A DNA stretch of 64,000 nucleotides from Diphasiastrum complanatum (lineage: Eukaryota; Streptophyta; Lycopodiopsida; Lycopodiales; Lycopodiaceae): assembly GCA_029204225.1 (NCBI GenBank), contig CM055100.1, positions 23,815,106 through 23,879,105 of the forward strand, read 5' to 3'. Below, in pieces: positions 1 through 11,239 of this stretch (its first letter is position 1; each line of letters opens with the position of its first letter). The notes beneath the pieces were generated by a model that saw only the letters and a list, made by a program, of their open reading frames with translations, was not told the origin of the DNA and made no database searches. The translations under genes were made by a program, and so were the position numbers.

Positions 1-260
1 AATTTTGGCTAGCATAGAAATAATCTTAATGATATTCATGAATAATCCAAGATTTAAAAATTTCTCATCCATATCTCCAAAATTTAAGATATTCAAAGAT
101 CATTTCATACTATACATTGGTAGCTATGTTAAAGGAAGTAAATAAATGACTTCCTTGAATCATAAAAGTCAAAATAGGAGTAAATAGAATCATGAATAGT
201 CTCAAAAAAAAATTGAACCAATAAACCAATTTGAAAAAATAGTATTTGGTCCCCTCGCTA
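1..260. other. unassigned AT-rich flank
   Basis: No open frame or motif recognised. On the minus strand this is where the reverse transcriptase of the neighbouring decayed Copia element would continue, but I cannot read RT motifs in it. Confidence 0.3.
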
Positions 261-261
261 C

Positions 262-2757
262 TTATTGAGCTTTCCTTTGACCAATATTTTCATCAGCCTT
301 GTATTTGATCTTGAAGACCCATTTGTAATCATTAGATTGTTGCTGGTAGACAATTCGACAATTGACCATGTTTGGTTCTTGATCAGAGAGGCATACTCTT
401 TGTTCACACTTCTTTCTAGATATCATAGTCTGTTTGACTGAGTGCTTCATCAACGATAGTCGGTTCCTGAATTAGATAGTAGGCAGACTCACCAATATAC
501 CTTGTAGGTTGTGTGTGCACTCTAGTTGACCTTCTTGGAGGTGGCATAGGCTGATAATCATGTCCTTGGTTTTGTTGATTTTGAGTAGCACTATCTTCTT
601 CGGATTTGTTGTCGAAGAGTTGTTTGCTTGTTGGCATGTTCAACCCAAAGACTCAAATTGTCGTGTCGCTGGCAAGAGTAGTCAATTGTTCATCTAGAAC
701 TTTGCTCTTGTCTTTCAGGTCGATAAATTGGTCCTCGATAAAGATGACATCCCTGCTAAAGAATATCTTTGATGTATTGGGATCATACAGCTTGTAGGTC
801 TTATCTGGAAAAAGCATAACCGATGTGGATGGCTTTGAGGCCTTGGGAGTCCACCTTCTTTCTGGTCCCCTTCAGGATTTGTGCATAGGCGATGCATCCG
901 AACACTTTGAGGTTCTTCATTGATTGTTTGGATCATGTCCAAAACTTCATGAGGTGTTTTACTTGAGAGGCCTTTAGTCGAACATTTGTTTTGAATGTAA
1001 GCAGCAGTAGAAATAGCTTCAGCAAGTGCTTAGGTAGTAATGCATGAGCAAGCATGCACTTAGCCGATTCAACTAAGGTTCCATTCTTCCTCTTAGCAAG
1101 CCCATTGGACTAAGGTGAATAAGAAATAATAAATTGTTGTTCGATGCCTTGGTTGAGGCAATACTCCTTGAATTCGATTGAGATATACTCTCCATTGTTG
1201 TTAGACATCAATGTCTTGATTCATTTACCAGTTTCTATATTTGCTCACTCTGAAGAGGTTAAATGCCTTTGATTTATAATTATTAAAATATATAGTTATT
1301 CTTCAAGATTATTCATCAATGAAGGTAATAAAAAATCTAGCACCTATCAATGACAAAGTTTGCATTGGGCCACATATGTTTGTATGTACAATGTTTAACA
1401 GATCTTTAGCTATATGCTAGTGACTTGATCTAAATGGGTTCTTAGTCTATTTTTCGATAATGTAGCTCTAGCAGACATGGAATTCGACTTCCCTATATGG
1501 ATAGTCGAGATCAAGTACAATATAATGCCTAGACATGTTTGATACATATGCATTATTCAAGTGACCAAATCTATAATGCCAAAGTAATTCTTTATTGATG
1601 TGAACAAAAGTATTCGTAGCTTGATTTGTAGCAAAATAATAGTGACTTAGTTTGTATAAATATCCATGTCTCTTTCCGAGTGCAAGAATCTCGTTTGTCC
1701 TATCGACAACTTTGCACTGATGTTCTAGATGTAATTTTGCTCACAAATAGCATATTCGTAGACAGATTACGTACATAAAGGACTTTAGATAGTAGCTTGA
1801 ACTGATCTTTCTAGAAGCTTAATCTTACGGTGTCTTCATCTTCGATAGCATGGGTGTTATTGTCGCCATGGTGAACATACTTTCTGGTATTGTAAGGCGT
1901 ATAGCACTAAAAACAGTCGATATGACTGGTCATGTGCTAAATGGCTCAAGACTCAAGAGACCAGGATTTGTCATTTGATGCTTTCTGATGGTTGATCATG
2001 AATGCATCTTCATCTACTTTTTGACTTGGGGCATGGAACGTTTCTGCAACTACATTTGCTTGCTGATTCGATTGCATCTTGTTATTGTTTTTGGCTTTCA
2101 ATATCCTGCAATCTTGAATCTCATGGCCGGTGCACTTCCAGTACTTGCATAATATCTTCTTCTTTGTCTGCGGATTTGAAGACTGCTCTTGACTTTGTGT
2201 CAACTTTTCATCTTGAACTACTTCAGGCTTTTCTTCTTCTGCTTTTTTGAACCTCTGTTTGTGTTCAAAGAACAAAAAGCTCCATTCCTTCAATTTTCTT
2301 CTTACAACAACATAGTGATAGCCCGAGAGAGTTAGATCTGAGTGTGTCATGATGATCATCACCCAATTTTCTTACGTAGATGGTAGGCTCGATAGCATTG
2401 TCATTATTGCGTCTTGATTGTTGATGACTGATCCGACAACGGCCATCTATGGCAGGAGATTCCTAAATTTGATTATGTGATTCTGAAGGAATCACCATTA
2501 GACATCTTGAGGTAGAAGAATCTTCTTTTGAGATGTAACTTGGAAGTTACATCCCTTATGTTCTACAATGTATTGAGAATGTCCCAAATCTCTTTTGATG
2601 TCTAAGCTTCATACACATGGTCAATTTGTGTATCTGAAATGTTGCAGATGATCGGCACAAAGGCTTTGTCATCCTTTATCTTTCATCTGGAGACTGATGC
2701 GTCATCTTCTTTGAGTCTGACTTCGAAAGCTGTGAAAACTGTTGGAAAAATAAGTTG
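262..2757 (-). pseudogene. decayed Copia retrotransposon (gag to start of RT)
   Basis: Read on the minus strand, frames broken by stops and shifts give Copia gag-pol order. A UBN2-type gag (about 2757-2360) leads into a gag tail with a zinc-knuckle remnant (1946-2362). Next come protease/pre-integrase and integrase remnants (about 1945-950), an integrase C-terminal piece (715-942), a linker with a proline-rich 'PPPRRSTR' segment (416-643), and the first RT block with 'YKWVFKIKYK' (262-453). The zinc knuckle reads C-K-Y-W-K-C-T-G-H-E-I-Q-D-C, so its second cysteine is tryptophan. The gag start is interrupted at 2757 by the young Copia element. A close relative of the gag/protease part lies at 35345-36562. 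The element is non-functional. Confidence 0.8.
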
Positions 2758-2762
2758 TATAT
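2758..2762. repeat. target site duplication TATAT (left)
   Basis: Matches the five bases immediately outside the other LTR at 8624-8628. Five base pairs is the usual Copia duplication length. Confidence 0.9.
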
Positions 2763-3415
2763 TGTGAAAAACTCAGATCCAAAAGATGCTAAAGTTTCAT
2801 AAAGATCTTGGCCATGGAAGTTATGCACATCTAGATTGAAAAAATGATAGAAATTGTGATGTTAAGCATACTAAACATCAACTAAACATCAAAATCTGAT
2901 CATAAGCTTCCACAAACAGAAACTTGCTGTCCCTGTCCGTACTTCAGAGCCTACAACCTGCATTTCACACGTGTGAAGCCATAGCAACAAAGAAATCACA
3001 ATTCTAGTGGCTAGAATGCAAGATATGAACAAAAAAGTGAGAGAGAAGAAGATGGACCTTCAAAGAGCATAACATTCATTCAATAGAATGAAAATGAGAT
3101 GTGTACATACTCGTGGAGATGGCTATTTATAGCAGCCATAGTGCCTCTTGGCCACTTGTCTTATGATAGGCTAAAATTGGGGTCCAATAGGATTCACCCA
3201 TATACCTAGAAATTTGGTCAAATAGGAATGCACCAAATTATGAGCCAATAGAAGAGCTCCACACTCGACCTCCTCTAATTAATGTGACCTCAAAAGTAGT
3301 GTACACATACTTTGGGCCTCTACATACATGTATGAACCTATCTCTAACTTTTATTTGGCCATAGGCCTACAAAATCTCAAGTTAGGAAAATACTACTAGT
3401 TGACAATTTTTCACA
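2763..3415 (-). repeat. 3' LTR of the young Copia element
   Basis: 653 bp, TG...CA ends with 9-bp terminal inverted repeats. It is identical to 7971-8623 except at 2896. It contains a minus-strand CTATAAATAG TATA box at 3123-3132 and the perfect 14-bp palindrome TTCACACGTGTGAA at 2964-2977. The gag-pol stop codon lies in its first bases (3411-3413). Confidence 0.96.
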
Positions 3416-6400
3416 CTCCCTCTTCAACTAGTTTTAGCATAGATTTAGAAAGTACACCAAGACTTGTTCTATGCTTGAAAAATAAGTCCTTTCCCAATGC
3501 TTTGGTAAAGATATCAGCCACACATTCCTTTGATGGGACATGTTCAAGCTTGATCTCTTTTGCCAACACTTGTTCTCTCACAAAATGGTAAGCCACCTCG
3601 ATATGTTTGCTCCTTGCATGGAAAACCGGATTGCTTGCTAGACTTTGGGCTGAAAGGTTGTCACAAAAGATGATTGGACTCTCTGAAAAATCCAGCAAAT
3701 GAAGCTCCATAATCATCCTCTTGATCCACACCATCTCCTTTGTGCATGATGTCAAAGCTTTGTACTCGGCCTCACTAGAAGAAAGTGATATAGTTGCTTG
3801 TTTCTTCGACATCCATGAGATAGCTCCATCACCTATGAAAATAGCATGTGCATTTATGGATTTTCTATCCATAAGGTCTCCTGCAAAATCTGAATCTGAA
3901 AAACCAAATAAGTTAGGTGATGAGCCTCTATAAACAATGCCAAAATCTTTTGTTCCCGAGATGTATCTCAAGATCCTCTTTCCTAGTTTCCAATGTTCTA
4001 TGCTAGGATCTTGCATGAATTGGCTTAATCTACCAACACAATAAGATAAATCAGGTCTTGTGATGGTTAGATATATAAGAGAACCTATTAGCTTCCTATA
4101 GAGAGTAATGTCCTCGAAGGATCTTTCATTACCTCTTATAGTTAGCTTTACATGTGATTCCATAGGTGTATCAATAGGATTTGCATCTACCATATGAAAT
4201 CTATTGAGAATAGAAATAGCATACTTCTCTTGTGAAATAAAAGTGATTTGAGAAGTTCTAATTACTTCTATTCCTAAGATATAGCTCAAAAGACCAAGAT
4301 CATGCACTTCAAATTCCTTTTTTAGTGCTTTCTTGATATCTTCTATATCTTCCTTGTTCCCTCCACTTAAAATAATGTCATCCACATAAATTAGAAGGAT
4401 TGTAACATCATTAGCACTAATTCTAAAGTAAAGTGAATGATCATACTCACTCATAGTGAAGTTTTGAGAAAGTAGAAAAGAGTTAAGCCTAGCATACCAA
4501 CTCCTTGGTGCTTGCTTAAGACCATACAAACTTTTTTGTAGAAAACACACATGATTAGGCTTGCTATGAGAAACATAGCTCTCGGGTTGCTCCATGTAGA
4601 CTTCCTCTTCAAGATCACCATTCAAGAAAGCATTAGAAATGTCTAATTGCCAAAGATCCCATCCATAAAGAGTTGCAAGGGAAATGATTACTCTTATGCT
4701 CACCATCTTTGCCACGGGTGCAAAGGTTTCCTCATAGTCAATGCCATGCTCTTGAGCATAACCTTTAGCCACCAACCTTGCCTTGAACTTGTTGATAGAT
4801 CCATCTTGATTTGTCTTTACCTTGAAGATCCATTTGCATCCAATTGCACTTTTGCCCTTTGGAAGCTCCACCAATCTCCATGTGTTGTTCTTCATAAGTG
4901 CTTCAAACTCAAGATCCATTGCTTGGATCCATTCCTCTTCTTGCCTTGCTTCATCTACACATGAAGGTACATCAAAAGAAGTTAGGAAAGCATAGTTGGA
5001 TCCATCCACCACTTGCTTACCTTTGCCATCATAAGTGAGCCTTGAGGGTTTCACTTTATGCCTTGGAGTTCTCCTTGGAATTTGACTTGAAGAGGCTTCT
5101 TCAACATCCACATCCAATGTGTCATCAACTCCATTGTCATCAAGCACATTAGTTGCAACAACACCATCATCACTTGAAAAAACTTTTGGAATGTTACCTT
5201 CATCAAAAATGACATCCCTACTTGTGAACACTTTCTTGATTGAAGGAACATAAATCCTATATGCTTTGCTTACTTCACTATAACCAACAAAAATGCCCTT
5301 TCTTGAAGATGGATCCTCCTTAGTTCTATCATCAAGAGTAATGTTGAAGTAGCAAATGCATCCAAAAGTTCTTAGAAACTTGACATTAGGCTTCGTACCA
5401 AACAAAGCTTCAAAAGGGGTTTTTCCTTCCAATACAACACTTGGCCATCTATTGCATAGGAAATTTGCACACAACAAAGCATCACTCCAAAAAGGTTTAG
5501 GAAGATTAGCATTCAATCTCATTGCCTTTGCACTCTCACACAAGGTTCTATTCTTCCTCTCGGCCACTCCATTTTGTTGTGGTGTTCTTGGACATGTGTA
5601 CTCCCTCTTGATCCCATGCTCATCGCAAAAGGCTTTGAATTTGTTAGAAATGTATTCACCACCATTGTCGCTCCTCAAGCATTTGATTTTGGTTGTAAAT
5701 TGAGTCTCAATAGCAACTTTGAACTTGACAAACACATCAAACACCTCATCCTTGCTCTTTAGTAGATAAACCCAACAAAATCTACTAAAATCATCAATGA
5801 AAGTTACATACATCTTAGCACCTCCATGGCTAATTGTAGTAACACCATGAATATCCGAATGCAAGAGAGAAAAAGGCATCTTAGATCTAGATATAGATCT
5901 AGTATATGGCAATCTATGTGATTTAGACAAAGCACATTCTTCACAAACATGATTCAAGCAAGTAAGAGACTTGGGAAGTCCCCTTACTACCTCCTTTTTG
6001 GCTATTACCTCCAAGGCCTTGTAGTTGAGATGTCCCATCCTTTTATGCCATACCTCTTGAATTGACATTTGTTCATTTGCCATGCATCCAACTTGGTTAG
6101 CAACAACACATGCATCAAGCTTGAACAATTTCCCTTGCCTTTTCCCTTTTGCAATGATACTACACCCCTTTTTGATCAAGCAAGCATCACCATCAAACTC
6201 AACTTTGAATCCTTTGTCAAGCATTTGGCTTACACTAAGTAAGTTCTTGGTAATGGATGGAATGAGCAAAACATCTTTCAATTCTATATTCCTATTTGTA
6301 GAAAGTGAAATAGGAATTGTGCCAATCCCCTTGATTGCACACTCACCATCATTTGCGGTATAGATTACCTTCCTATCACCATCAAATGCCATTAAAGATG

Positions 6401-7361
6401 AAAAATACTCTTTATGATATGTCATATGAGAAGTGGCTCCACTATCAATCCACCAAGGATCAATGTCTCCATGATTAGCCAACAAGCAAGATGACATAAC
6501 AAAAGCATCATTTGAAAGAAGCTCATCCCCACCCTCATCAATAGTTAGATTGGTTTGCTTTTCCCCTTGATCCCTCTTTTTCTTAAAACAATCACTAGCA
6601 AAATGCCCTTTGACTCCACAATAGAAACATTTTAGCTTAGATCTATCCTTCTTTTTGCCAAAAGTAGAGTGCTCACCTTGGTCTTTCCCTTTAGACCAAT
6701 TGCTTTTACCTTTGCCCTTGAACTTGCCTTTAGAGAACATTGCCTCCTCTTCTCCTCCTTGAGATGTAGAAGATGCTCCCACTCTTGCTTGCAACCTGAA
6801 TTCTTCAGCCAACAAGACCTCTTGCAAGTCTCCAACACTTGGTAAACATTTTTGGATAGCATAACTTTGAACAAGATTAGCATGATCATCCAACAAGCCA
6901 TTGAGAATCACTTGAACAAGCTCCTCATTATTTATGCCATCATTAATGCATGCTAACTCATCATTCAATGCTTTAACTCTCAAAACAAAAGCATGTCCAT
7001 TCTCACTCTTCTTTTGCATACAAGAAAAGATTTGCCTTCTTAAAGTCAACACTCTAGAAGTAGACTTGGATTCATAAACCTTCTTCAAGGCTTCCCAAGC
7101 TTCACTAGATGATGTGCACTTACCAACCTCTTTGATAAGCTCATTTGTCACATTCATCTTGATCATGTGAAGGGCTTTCTTTGCCCTCTTGTCATACCTC
7201 AATTGTTCTTGAGGTGCCAAAGGTCTCTCCTCCACACCTACAACAATATCCATCAACTCATTCATCTCAAGCAAAGACTCCATCCTTACTTTCCAAGTAG
7301 AATAGTTGAGGGAGGTAAGCCTATCATTGCTTTCCAACATGTAGCCTCCATTTGTAGCCAT
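3411..7361 (-). CDS. Copia gag-pol polyprotein, intact
   Basis: This 1316-residue single-frame polyprotein carries every activity of a Ty1/Copia element. Gag with a UBN2-like region fills about residues 1-200. The CCHC zinc knuckle C-F-Y-C-G-V-K-G-H-F-A-S-D-C sits near 245-258. The aspartic protease has D-S-G-A at about 305. A pre-integrase zinc region follows ('VWHKRMGHLNY', about 440). The integrase core triad is about D503, D565 and E601, spaced D-D-35-E. The RT has the Y-V-D-D box near 992, and the RNase H has 'DSDFAGD' and 'SSSEAEY'. The frame begins with ATG about 600 bp inside the 5' LTR and ends in the first bases of the 3' LTR. No catalytic residue is missing, so the protein is probably functional. 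A closely related gag start occurs at 53693-53890. Confidence 0.97.
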   Translation of the reverse strand: MATNGGYMLESNDRLTSLNYSTWKVRMESLLEMNELMDIVVGVEERPLAPQEQLRYDKRAKKALHMIKMNVTNELIKEVGKCTSSSEAWEALKKVYESKSTSRVLTLRRQIFSCMQKKSENGHAFVLRVKALNDELACINDGINNEELVQVILNGLLDDHANLVQSYAIQKCLPSVGDLQEVLLAEEFRLQARVGASSTSQGGEEEAMFSKGKFKGKGKSNWSKGKDQGEHSTFGKKKDRSKLKCFYCGVKGHFASDCFKKKRDQGEKQTNLTIDEGGDELLSNDAFVMSSCLLANHGDIDPWWIDSGATSHMTYHKEYFSSLMAFDGDRKVIYTANDGECAIKGIGTIPISLSTNRNIELKDVLLIPSITKNLLSVSQMLDKGFKVEFDGDACLIKKGCSIIAKGKRQGKLFKLDACVVANQVGCMANEQMSIQEVWHKRMGHLNYKALEVIAKKEVVRGLPKSLTCLNHVCEECALSKSHRLPYTRSISRSKMPFSLLHSDIHGVTTISHGGAKMYVTFIDDFSRFCWVYLLKSKDEVFDVFVKFKVAIETQFTTKIKCLRSDNGGEYISNKFKAFCDEHGIKREYTCPRTPQQNGVAERKNRTLCESAKAMRLNANLPKPFWSDALLCANFLCNRWPSVVLEGKTPFEALFGTKPNVKFLRTFGCICYFNITLDDRTKEDPSSRKGIFVGYSEVSKAYRIYVPSIKKVFTSRDVIFDEGNIPKVFSSDDGVVATNVLDDNGVDDTLDVDVEEASSSQIPRRTPRHKVKPSRLTYDGKGKQVVDGSNYAFLTSFDVPSCVDEARQEEEWIQAMDLEFEALMKNNTWRLVELPKGKSAIGCKWIFKVKTNQDGSINKFKARLVAKGYAQEHGIDYEETFAPVAKMVSIRVIISLATLYGWDLWQLDISNAFLNGDLEEEVYMEQPESYVSHSKPNHVCFLQKSLYGLKQAPRSWYARLNSFLLSQNFTMSEYDHSLYFRISANDVTILLIYVDDIILSGGNKEDIEDIKKALKKEFEVHDLGLLSYILGIEVIRTSQITFISQEKYAISILNRFHMVDANPIDTPMESHVKLTIRGNERSFEDITLYRKLIGSLIYLTITRPDLSYCVGRLSQFMQDPSIEHWKLGKRILRYISGTKDFGIVYRGSSPNLFGFSDSDFAGDLMDRKSINAHAIFIGDGAISWMSKKQATISLSSSEAEYKALTSCTKEMVWIKRMIMELHLLDFSESPIIFCDNLSAQSLASNPVFHARSKHIEVAYHFVREQVLAKEIKLEHVPSKECVADIFTKALGKDLFFKHRTSLGVLSKSMLKLVEEGV
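3416..3425 (-). other. polypurine tract
   Basis: Minus-strand GAAGAGGGAG directly adjoins the 3' LTR start. This is the expected primer for plus-strand DNA synthesis. Confidence 0.9.
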
Positions 7362-7958
7362 GTTGCAATGATTGATCTCTGATCTTTGACCTGTTCCAAT
7401 GCACTAAGCACTCTCTTGAATCAACAAATGAAACACAAGAAGAAATCACAAAGATTTGGAACCTAAAACCTTACTTTTTCTCTCTTTTCCTCACTTTTTC
7501 CTTAATTTTAGCCACTAGTTTTATGATTTCTTGATCAAACCAAGACCAAACCTCAATATACTTGCTTTTCCCTCACTCCTAAGATTGAAATACACTCTTG
7601 AATCATTCAGCAAACTGAAAATCAGAGGGTTATATCAATTTTGAAGTTTTTGACATGAAGAAGCAAGAAATTGAATCAAAAAACTATATGCTAGAATGGA
7701 AAACTAATAGGATCTTGTTGGATCTTGCATCTCCCTCTTTCCAAAACAATTTTTGTCTCCTTATTCTGATAAGTACAGAGGGAATTCGCCCTACTTCAAT
7801 TGAAATGCATACAAATGATGTTTTGATCACAAAGATCCAATTTCTACACATAAATCAACAAGATTTTTAGCTAGAAACTTGATTGGAATGCTACAAAAGC
7901 AAACTCGCCCACAAATCTCTTCTAAATCTGGCAAAACCTGCACATTTGGCCGCCTAAT

Positions 7959-7970
7959 GCTCTGATACCA
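7959..7970 (-). other. primer binding site for initiator tRNA-Met
   Basis: Minus-strand TGGTATCAGAGC begins at the base after the 5' LTR, with no gap. It is the standard plant Copia PBS complementary to the 3' end of tRNA-iMet. Confidence 0.95.
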
Positions 7971-8171
7971 TGTGAAAAACTCAGATCCAAAAGATGCTAA
8001 AGTTTCATAAAGATCTTGGCCATGGAAGTTATGCACATCTAGATTGAAAAAATGATAGAAATTGTGATGTTAAGCATACTAAACATCAACTAAACATCAA
8101 AATATGATCATAAGCTTCCACAAACAGAAACTTGCTGTCCCTGTCCGTACTTCAGAGCCTACAACCTGCAT

Positions 8172-8185
8172 TTCACACGTGTGAA
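8172..8185. promoter_or_regulatory. G-box palindrome in LTR
   Basis: TTCACACGTGTGAA is a perfect 14-bp palindrome centred on CACGTG, the core bound by plant bHLH and bZIP factors. On the minus strand it lies downstream of the TATA box, inside the transcribed leader. The same palindrome is at 2964-2977 and in a different Copia LTR at 43461-43474. Confidence 0.5.
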
Positions 8186-8330
8186 GCCATAGCAACAAAG
8201 AAATCACAATTCTAGTGGCTAGAATGCAAGATATGAACAAAAAAGTGAGAGAGAAGAAGATGGACCTTCAAAGAGCATAACATTCATTCAATAGAATGAA
8301 AATGAGATGTGTACATACTCGTGGAGATGG

Positions 8331-8340
8331 CTATTTATAG
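8331..8340 (-). promoter_or_regulatory. TATA box of the Copia LTR promoter
   Basis: Minus-strand CTATAAATAG sits about 285 bp inside the 5' LTR, with the same sequence at 3123-3132. It fits plant TATA boxes well. Transcription would start some 25-35 bp downstream toward gag. Confidence 0.7.
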
Positions 8341-8623
8341 CAGCCATAGTGCCTCTTGGCCACTTGTCTTATGATAGGCTAAAATTGGGGTCCAATAGGA
8401 TTCACCCATATACCTAGAAATTTGGTCAAATAGGAATGCACCAAATTATGAGCCAATAGAAGAGCTCCACACTCGACCTCCTCTAATTAATGTGACCTCA
8501 AAAGTAGTGTACACATACTTTGGGCCTCTACATACATGTATGAACCTATCTCTAACTTTTATTTGGCCATAGGCCTACAAAATCTCAAGTTAGGAAAATA
8601 CTACTAGTTGACAATTTTTCACA

Positions 8624-8628
8624 TATAT
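8624..8628. repeat. target site duplication TATAT (right)
   Basis: Partner of 2758-2762. Confidence 0.9.
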
Positions 8629-8747
8629 CAGTCAAATAACTATTCGACAATTATAGTTCAATTAACTGTTCAACAATGATAGTTTGATAATCAATAGTAG
8701 AAATGATAATTAATCTAATAACAAAACTAATTCGATACTACCATAAA

Positions 8748-9409
8748 ACAGCTTATTATCATTCATGAGTGTGAAAAATGAATGATAGAGAAAGATCACT
8801 TCCTTTCCAATTATCAAAACTCAGATTGTAGTAGCATGAATAACAAAAATAGTCGAACAAAAGTCATGTGTCGAATTGTCGAATGTAGTCTGTATTGTTA
8901 AATGATGAAAATACAACTGTTGTCTACTCTAATTGCACTATAACAATAGTGCATCTAATTCTACTCTAAGTTCACTCTTACACAAGTTGTAATCACGATA
9001 GCTTATTATTAATTAGTCTACGCCTGTGGCGGAACATAAAGGAGAAGAAGAATGAATACTCTTGATGAAGAACTTGAAGAACAACTTCTGAACTTGTTGA
9101 TGATGTTGTTAAAATAAACCAATCTAATGATCTATTTATAGTTGGTGATGGCACGGCCCTAACGGAATCATACCATTATCCACCTGGCAAGTCCCACGTA
9201 GGGTTACGAGATTGGACCCAAAATATGTAGCGTATAAGACTCCACTATCCAATCTACTTCAGTCATTATTTGGTAACCCTCGACAATTGATTCGACTTTG
9301 TGTCAACAATATGTGTGTTTTTGCAGATGGTCTCAATACCTTCGACATTGTCTCGACAATGTCAATAAAACTACAAAGAGTAGCTCCGTTTCAAGAATGA
9401 AATCTAACA
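8748..9409 (-). repeat. old Copia LTR shared between two decayed bodies
   Basis: On the minus strand a TGTTAGATTTC end follows directly on a G-rich PPT (9410-9420). A CTATAAATAG TATA box lies near 9133-9142. The far end is placed near 8748 because a PBS-like TGGTAGTATC follows there (canonical TGGTATCAG). The far boundary is uncertain. In minus-strand order it is the 3' LTR of the body at 9410-11230 and could also be the 5' LTR of the gag relic that resumes at 2757. Confidence 0.5.
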
Positions 9410-11230
9410 CTCCCCCTTAATGTGAACTCATAAAAATTGAGATATTAAGTTGAGCATACTGCTAAACTTAGAATGATTGTTGAATGATAATGCTTTAATA
9501 AATATATCTGTTGTCATGAACTTTGTTCTGCAAAAGATTAGAATGATCTCCTTTTCGAGTACTTTGTCTCTGATGAAATGATACTTTATCTCAATATGCT
9601 TGCTCCGGGAATGATACCTAGGATTGACATATATAGCAATTTTACTCTGATTAACACAAAAGACATAAGTTGCTTGTAACTGACTAAGATTAATGTCCGA
9701 CAATAGACGCCTTCTTTTGGTATTCGGCCTCTGTCAAGGATAATGCAGTAGAATTATGCTTTTTGCTCTTCCAAGAGACATGACCTTTGTTGAATACAAA
9801 GACATATTCTAATGTCGACTTTCTCCTGTCAGCATCTCCAGCCCAATCTGCATCCATAAAATCTTGAAGAAAATTAACATGGTCATTTGAAATCATTATT
9901 CGAATTTCCACCATAACAAATGCAATAATTCTATTTCAATTTTAAATATCAAAGAACTCTAACTAGACTTTCCAATGAATGAAACTGGAATTCAATGTGT
10001 ATTGGCTTAGTGTACTAACTGAATAAGCAATGTCAGGTCTAGTACATATCATGGCGTACATGAGAGAACTAATAATAGAATGATAAGGATATTGTTTCAT
10101 CTGTTCAACTTCTTCAAAAAACTGGGGACACTAGTCCTTTAAATATTTTGAACCTAGATCCATTGGAGTTTTGGGTGGTTTATAGTCTGCCATTTGATGT
10201 TTGAATAACAAGTTATGTACCTTTGTTGATTGATGCAAATCAATCTATGATCACGATCTTTGAAATTCTATATACCAGGGCAGAAATGGGCTTCCCCTAA
10301 ATCTGTCATATCAAATTCCTTTTATAACATCTTTTTGACATCCTTTAGCATTCAAATGTCATTACTAAAAAGTAATAATGATAATGGAAGACTAATTCAC
10401 TTATTGTAGTACACATTACAATCAGCTGAACTTGATATAAAGTCTTGTTGAATAAAGAACTCATTCATTCAATTAAACCATGCACGAGATGACTATTTAA
10501 GCCCATAGAGAGCTTTTCAAAGTTTGCATACCTGATGGGTGTTTTCCTCCAACTCGTAGCCTTCAAGTTGAGACATATAAATGTCTTCTTCGATAACTCC
10601 ATGTAGAAATGTTGTTTGAATCTTTAGATCTGCCACCGCTGAATGAAAGTAAAATTATGATCGATGAATGTTTAACCACAAGACTGAAAGTTTTTAAATA
10701 ATCAACATTCAAGATTTGAGAGAATCCTCTGGCGACTAACATTGCCTTCCATAGACAGCTAATCCATCGATTTTGTACTTGATCCGATAAACCCATTTAT
10801 AGGAAATGATATTCTTACCAACTGGCAGGTCCGTCTGGTTTTTGATAAAAGATTAATACTCTTTGTCCATTACTAATTTCCATTGATTTGCATCTGGACT
10901 AGAAATTGCTTAAGAGTAATCGATTGGCTCCTCGACAAAGTAATATGTGGCTATGGCATTGTTGATAAATTTGTCAGGACGAAATCTGTTTTGATTTGAT
11001 CTTAGAAAACTTGGCTTTTATGGTTTCTACTGCTGCAATTGTGTTAAGTTGTCTTCTGAATCATTGATTGGAGTAGAGTCGAGATTCGAACTTGATGGGA
11101 TATCAAGTATTGATTTGACATCTGTAACTTTATCCTTTCCCTTGAGATTGACAAACACATCTTCAAGAAAGATAACATCTCTACTAAAAGTAATCTTCTT
11201 AGTCATTGAATTTGGCAAACTTTATCTCTA
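9410..11230 (-). pseudogene. decayed Copia pol (integrase end, RT, RNase H)
   Basis: Minus-strand fragments read integrase C-terminal/linker ('KKITFSRDVIFLEDVFVNLKG', 11027-11218), RT remnants (10563-10796 and degenerate sequence to 9960), then RNase H (9690-9914, 'DFMDADWAGDADRRKSTLEY'; 9428-9703, 'YHSRSKHIEIKYHFIRDKV'). Several frameshifts and stops make it non-functional. A G-rich polypurine tract ends the body at 9410-9420. The 5' half (gag, protease, integrase core) is absent on this strand, because at 11231 the sequence switches to a plus-strand Copia fragment. Confidence 0.8.
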
Positions 11231-11239
11231 GTAGGCACT

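Larger units (their letters stand above)
7971..8623 (-). repeat. 5' LTR of the young Copia element
   Basis: 653 bp, collinear with the copy at 2763-3415 and differing at one position (8104). It holds the element promoter. Confidence 0.96.
2758..8628 (-). mobile_element. complete young Copia LTR retrotransposon
   Basis: The element has two 653-bp direct LTRs (2763-3415 and 7971-8623), flanked by the 5-bp target duplication TATAT at 2758-2762 and 8624-8628. The LTRs begin TGTGAAAAA and end TTTTTCACA. Reading both copies base by base I find one difference (2896 c versus 8104 a). Between them lie a tRNA-iMet-type PBS, a 1316-residue uninterrupted gag-pol and a polypurine tract. All parts needed for retrotransposition are visible, and the LTR near-identity implies a recent insertion. 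The Copia lineage was not determined. It is nested in an older Copia relic of the same orientation. Confidence 0.97.
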
